Origin: Streptomyces sp. MUM 178J
Lineage (GTDB): Bacteria > Actinomycetota > Actinomycetes > Streptomycetales > Streptomycetaceae
DNA: 7,622 nucleotides
Direction of reading: 5' to 3'
Assembly: GCF_022414575.1 (NCBI RefSeq)
Contig: NZ_JADWYQ010000095.1
Location: 1 to 7,622, forward strand
Made by a program: the position numbers and the translations under genes. A model generated the notes under the pieces. That model was given only the letters and a program-made list of their open reading frames with translations, was not told where the DNA came from and made no database searches. Shown piece after piece: positions 5,693-7,622 of this stretch (the first letter of the stretch is position 1; each line of letters begins with the position of its first letter).

Positions 5693-7622
5693 GTGCCTGG
5701 CTTGACGGTTTTCTCCGGCTTTCCCTTTGGTTCGAATGTAACCGGGAGCCGGGCGGGATCCTTGCCCGTGGGTGCGACCTTGAGTGTCTTGAGGGCGAAC
5801 TGCATGACCTTCTGGTAGATCGGTCCGCAGATCTGACCGCCGAAGTAGCTTCCCCTGGTGGGGTTCTGGATGGCGCAGTAGACGGTGATCTGCGGGTCGT
5901 CGGCGGGGGCGAAGCCGGCGAAGGAGGCGGTGTAGCCCTTGTACCGGCCCAGTTCCGGATCGACGCGGTTGGCGGTGCCGGTCTTTCCGGCGACGCGGTA
6001 GCCGGGAATCTGCGCCTTGTTGCCGGTGCCCTCCTCGTCGTCCACCACGGACTCCAGCATGGCCGCAAGCGTGCGGGCGGTCTTCTCGCTGACCACCCGG
6101 GTCTCCTCGGGGGCGCGCGCGGGGGTGAAGCGCCCGTCGGGCCCCTTGGCGCCGCGCACCAGCGTGGGCTCGACGCGCACTCCGCCGTTGGCGATGGTCG
6201 AGTAGACGGAGGCGGCCTGCAGGGCGTTGATCGAGAAGCCCTGGCCGAACGGGACGGTGAACTGCTTCGAGGTCGACCAGTCCTGCGGCTTGGCGAGGAT
6301 GCCCGGGGTCTCTCCGGGATAGCCGAGTCCCGTCGGCGAGCCGATGCCGAATTTGCGCAGATACGAGTAGAGGACCTGGTTGGCCTCCCGCTGCGTCTTG
6401 CCGAGTTGCCCGGTGGCCAGGATGGTGCCGATGTTGCTGGATTTGGCCAGTACGCCGTTGAGGGTGAGGTACCAGGTGGGGTGGTCGATGTCGTCCTTGA
6501 AGAGCCGGTCGCCGCGGTGCAGTCGGTTGGGCACCACGACATGGGTGTCCGGGGTGGCCGCGCCCTCCTCCAGGACCGCGGCCATGGACATCACCTTGGC
6601 GGTGGAGCCGGGCTCGTAGGCGTCCTGGAGCGCGGCGTTGCCGAGGGCGGCGGCATTGGCCTGGGAAAGGTCGTTGGGGTCAAACCCGGGGGCGTTGGCC
6701 ATGGCGAGGACCTCGCCGGTACGCGTGTTCTGCACGATCACATAGCCGCGGTCGGCCCGGGATTCGGCCACCTGGTCGCTGATGGCCTGCTGGGCGGCCC
6801 ACTGGATGTCGCGGTCGATGGTCAGCTCGACGTCGGAACCGGGGACGGCGGGGGTCTCGCTGGAGGTGGCCGTGGGGACGCGGCGGCCGCCGGACTGGGC
6901 ATAGGTGATCTTTCCGTCCTGGCCGGCGAGGGCCTTGTCGAGCATGGACTCGATGCCGCCGCCGCCGTGGCCGTCGGCCTTGACGAAGCCCAGTATCCCG
7001 GCGGCGAGATCGCCGTTGGGGTAGACGCGTTTGCTGCTCGCCTCCTGGAAGACACCTGCCAGGACGTTCGCCCCGGGGCCGCCGTCGCGCTTGTCGGCCC
7101 TGGCCTTCTGCGCGTAGACGCTCTTGAGGTCCTTGATCTGGTTCCACACCTGCGGGGTCTGGCGGCGGGCGAGCACGGTGTAGCGGGACTTGGGGGTCTT
7201 GAGCTTCTTGACGAGGACGTCCACGTCCTCGTCAAGGATCGGGGCGAGAAGCGCCGCCGCCTGTTCGGGGGCGTCCTGCGCCTTGGACTCCTCGGGGGTG
7301 AACATCTTCGGGTCGGCGGTGATGTCGTGTGCGTCGACGCTGGTGGCGAGGGAGACGCCAGACCTGTCGGTGATCTCTCCGCGCTCCGCGGCGAGGGTGT
7401 GGCTGAGGTAGCGGTTCTTCTCGGCCTTGGCGGTGTAGGCGCTGGCATCGACGGCCTGCACCTGGAGCAGCCGCACCGTGAACGCCAGCATCACGAGCGT
7501 CAGTCCTAGGCTGACCAGCCGCAGCCGGGGGCGCGGCCGGCCGAGGCGGATGGTGCGCGGCGGACGGGGGGCGGGGCGGGCGGACGGGCGCGGCCTGCCG
7601 GCCGCGGGGCGCTGGGCGGGGC
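5689..7622 (-). CDS. ftsI: Septal peptidoglycan transpeptidase FtsI (class B PBP), 5' end missing
   Basis: Membrane-anchored D,D-transpeptidase that crosslinks septal peptidoglycan with the divisome; a beta-lactam target. The frame is open to the right edge: 643 complete codons are visible, and Streptomyces FtsI is about 650 residues, so only a few are missing. Numbering from codon 7620-7618, residues 1-34 are a cytoplasmic Arg/Pro-rich tail, followed by one transmembrane segment at about 35-54 (LVSLGLTLVMLAFTVRLLQV). The PBP dimerisation domain opens with RGEITDRSG at 80-88. The transpeptidase domain carries STAK 339-342 (catalytic Ser codon 6606-6604), SSN 394-396 and KTGT 546-549. The only two cysteines are C582 and C598, both extracytoplasmic. 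A GTG at 7494 is not the real start because it falls inside the membrane helix. The stop overlaps the murE start. Being next to murE and in the dcw cluster separates it from other class B PBPs. Confidence 0.97.
   Translation of the reverse strand, partial: PAQRPAAGRPRPSARPAPRPPRTIRLGRPRPRLRLVSLGLTLVMLAFTVRLLQVQAVDASAYTAKAEKNRYLSHTLAAERGEITDRSGVSLATSVDAHDITADPKMFTPEESKAQDAPEQAAALLAPILDEDVDVLVKKLKTPKSRYTVLARRQTPQVWNQIKDLKSVYAQKARADKRDGGPGANVLAGVFQEASSKRVYPNGDLAAGILGFVKADGHGGGGIESMLDKALAGQDGKITYAQSGGRRVPTATSSETPAVPGSDVELTIDRDIQWAAQQAISDQVAESRADRGYVIVQNTRTGEVLAMANAPGFDPNDLSQANAAALGNAALQDAYEPGSTAKVMSMAAVLEEGAATPDTHVVVPNRLHRGDRLFKDDIDHPTWYLTLNGVLAKSSNIGTILATGQLGKTQREANQVLYSYLRKFGIGSPTGLGYPGETPGILAKPQDWSTSKQFTVPFGQGFSINALQAASVYSTIANGGVRVEPTLVRGAKGPDGRFTPARAPEETRVVSEKTARTLAAMLESVVDDEEGTGNKAQIPGYRVAGKTGTANRVDPELGRYKGYTASFAGFAPADDPQITVYCAIQNPTRGSYFGGQICGPIYQKVMQFALKTLKVAPTGKDPARLPVTFEPKGKPEKTVKPGT
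7566..7588 (+). other. Potential G-quadruplex motif in the ftsI 5' region
   Basis: The plus strand has G runs at 7566-7571, 7573-7576, 7578-7580 and 7586-7588 separated by 1, 1 and 5 bases, which fits the common G3+N1-7 rule for intramolecular quadruplexes. It is on the template strand of ftsI, so the mRNA is C-rich here. The same bases encode the Pro/Arg tail of FtsI, which may fully explain the composition. Confidence 0.4.

Noticed and set aside
5737..5745. Possible TTA (bldA-type) codon near the ftsI end
   Set aside because: The TTA triplet spans two codons (GTT ACA) in the ftsI frame and is therefore not read as leucine. I saw no in-frame TTA elsewhere.
7492..7494. GTG 7494 as the ftsI start
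   Set aside because: It falls in the middle of the transmembrane helix and the frame is open and protein-like up to the window edge, so the start lies outside.
5665..7509. Very long plus-strand open frame (about 614 codons) opposite ftsI
   Set aside because: Antisense shadow of ftsI, which has STAK, SSN and KTGT motifs. The length reflects high GC3, not a second gene.
1..7622. Mobile elements, CRISPR arrays, tRNA or rRNA genes, riboswitches, internal promoters
   Set aside because: I saw no transposase frame, terminal repeats, regular spacer repeats or RNA gene hallmarks. The minus strand is continuously coding from the right edge to position 84, leaving no intergenic space for promoters.

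Overview
The window is a stretch of the division and cell wall (dcw) cluster of a high-GC actinomycete, most likely Streptomyces or a close relative. The grounds are very GC-rich DNA with G or C in nearly every third codon position, frequent GTG starts, absence of in-frame TTA codons as far as I could see, and protein sequences that read like the Streptomyces versions of FtsI, MurE, MurF, MraY and MurD.

All five recognisable genes lie on the minus strand, so transcription runs from right to left: ftsI (right edge to 5689, 5' end cut off by the window), murE (5692-4019), murF (4014-2575), mraY (2578-1508), murD (1511-84). They are packed with no intergenic space. Three junctions are 4-base start/stop overlaps (GTGA, ATGA, GTGA) and the fourth (murE/murF) has a 4-base gap. 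This is the layout of one translationally coupled operon, and I see no promoter or terminator between the genes.

Together the genes cover the middle of peptidoglycan assembly. MurD adds D-Glu, MurE adds diaminopimelate and MurF adds D-Ala-D-Ala to the cytoplasmic UDP-MurNAc peptide. MraY moves the finished phospho-MurNAc-pentapeptide onto undecaprenyl phosphate to make lipid I. FtsI, a class B penicillin-binding protein, crosslinks the exported polymer at the septum.

The left 83 bases are the only part not explained by the cluster. ftsW would normally follow murD on the same strand, but no FtsW-like start is visible there. Instead the plus strand carries a coding-like reading frame entering from the left edge and running into the 3' end of murD, with a GC-rich hairpin next to the murD stop. 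I do not recognise that fragment.

Overall this is a conserved core locus. I found no mobile element, CRISPR array, RNA gene or clearly new system. The points worth a second look are the left-edge ORF and missing ftsW, paired extracytoplasmic cysteines in FtsI and MraY, a 20-bp perfect palindrome inside murF, and a G-quadruplex motif at the 5' end of ftsI.
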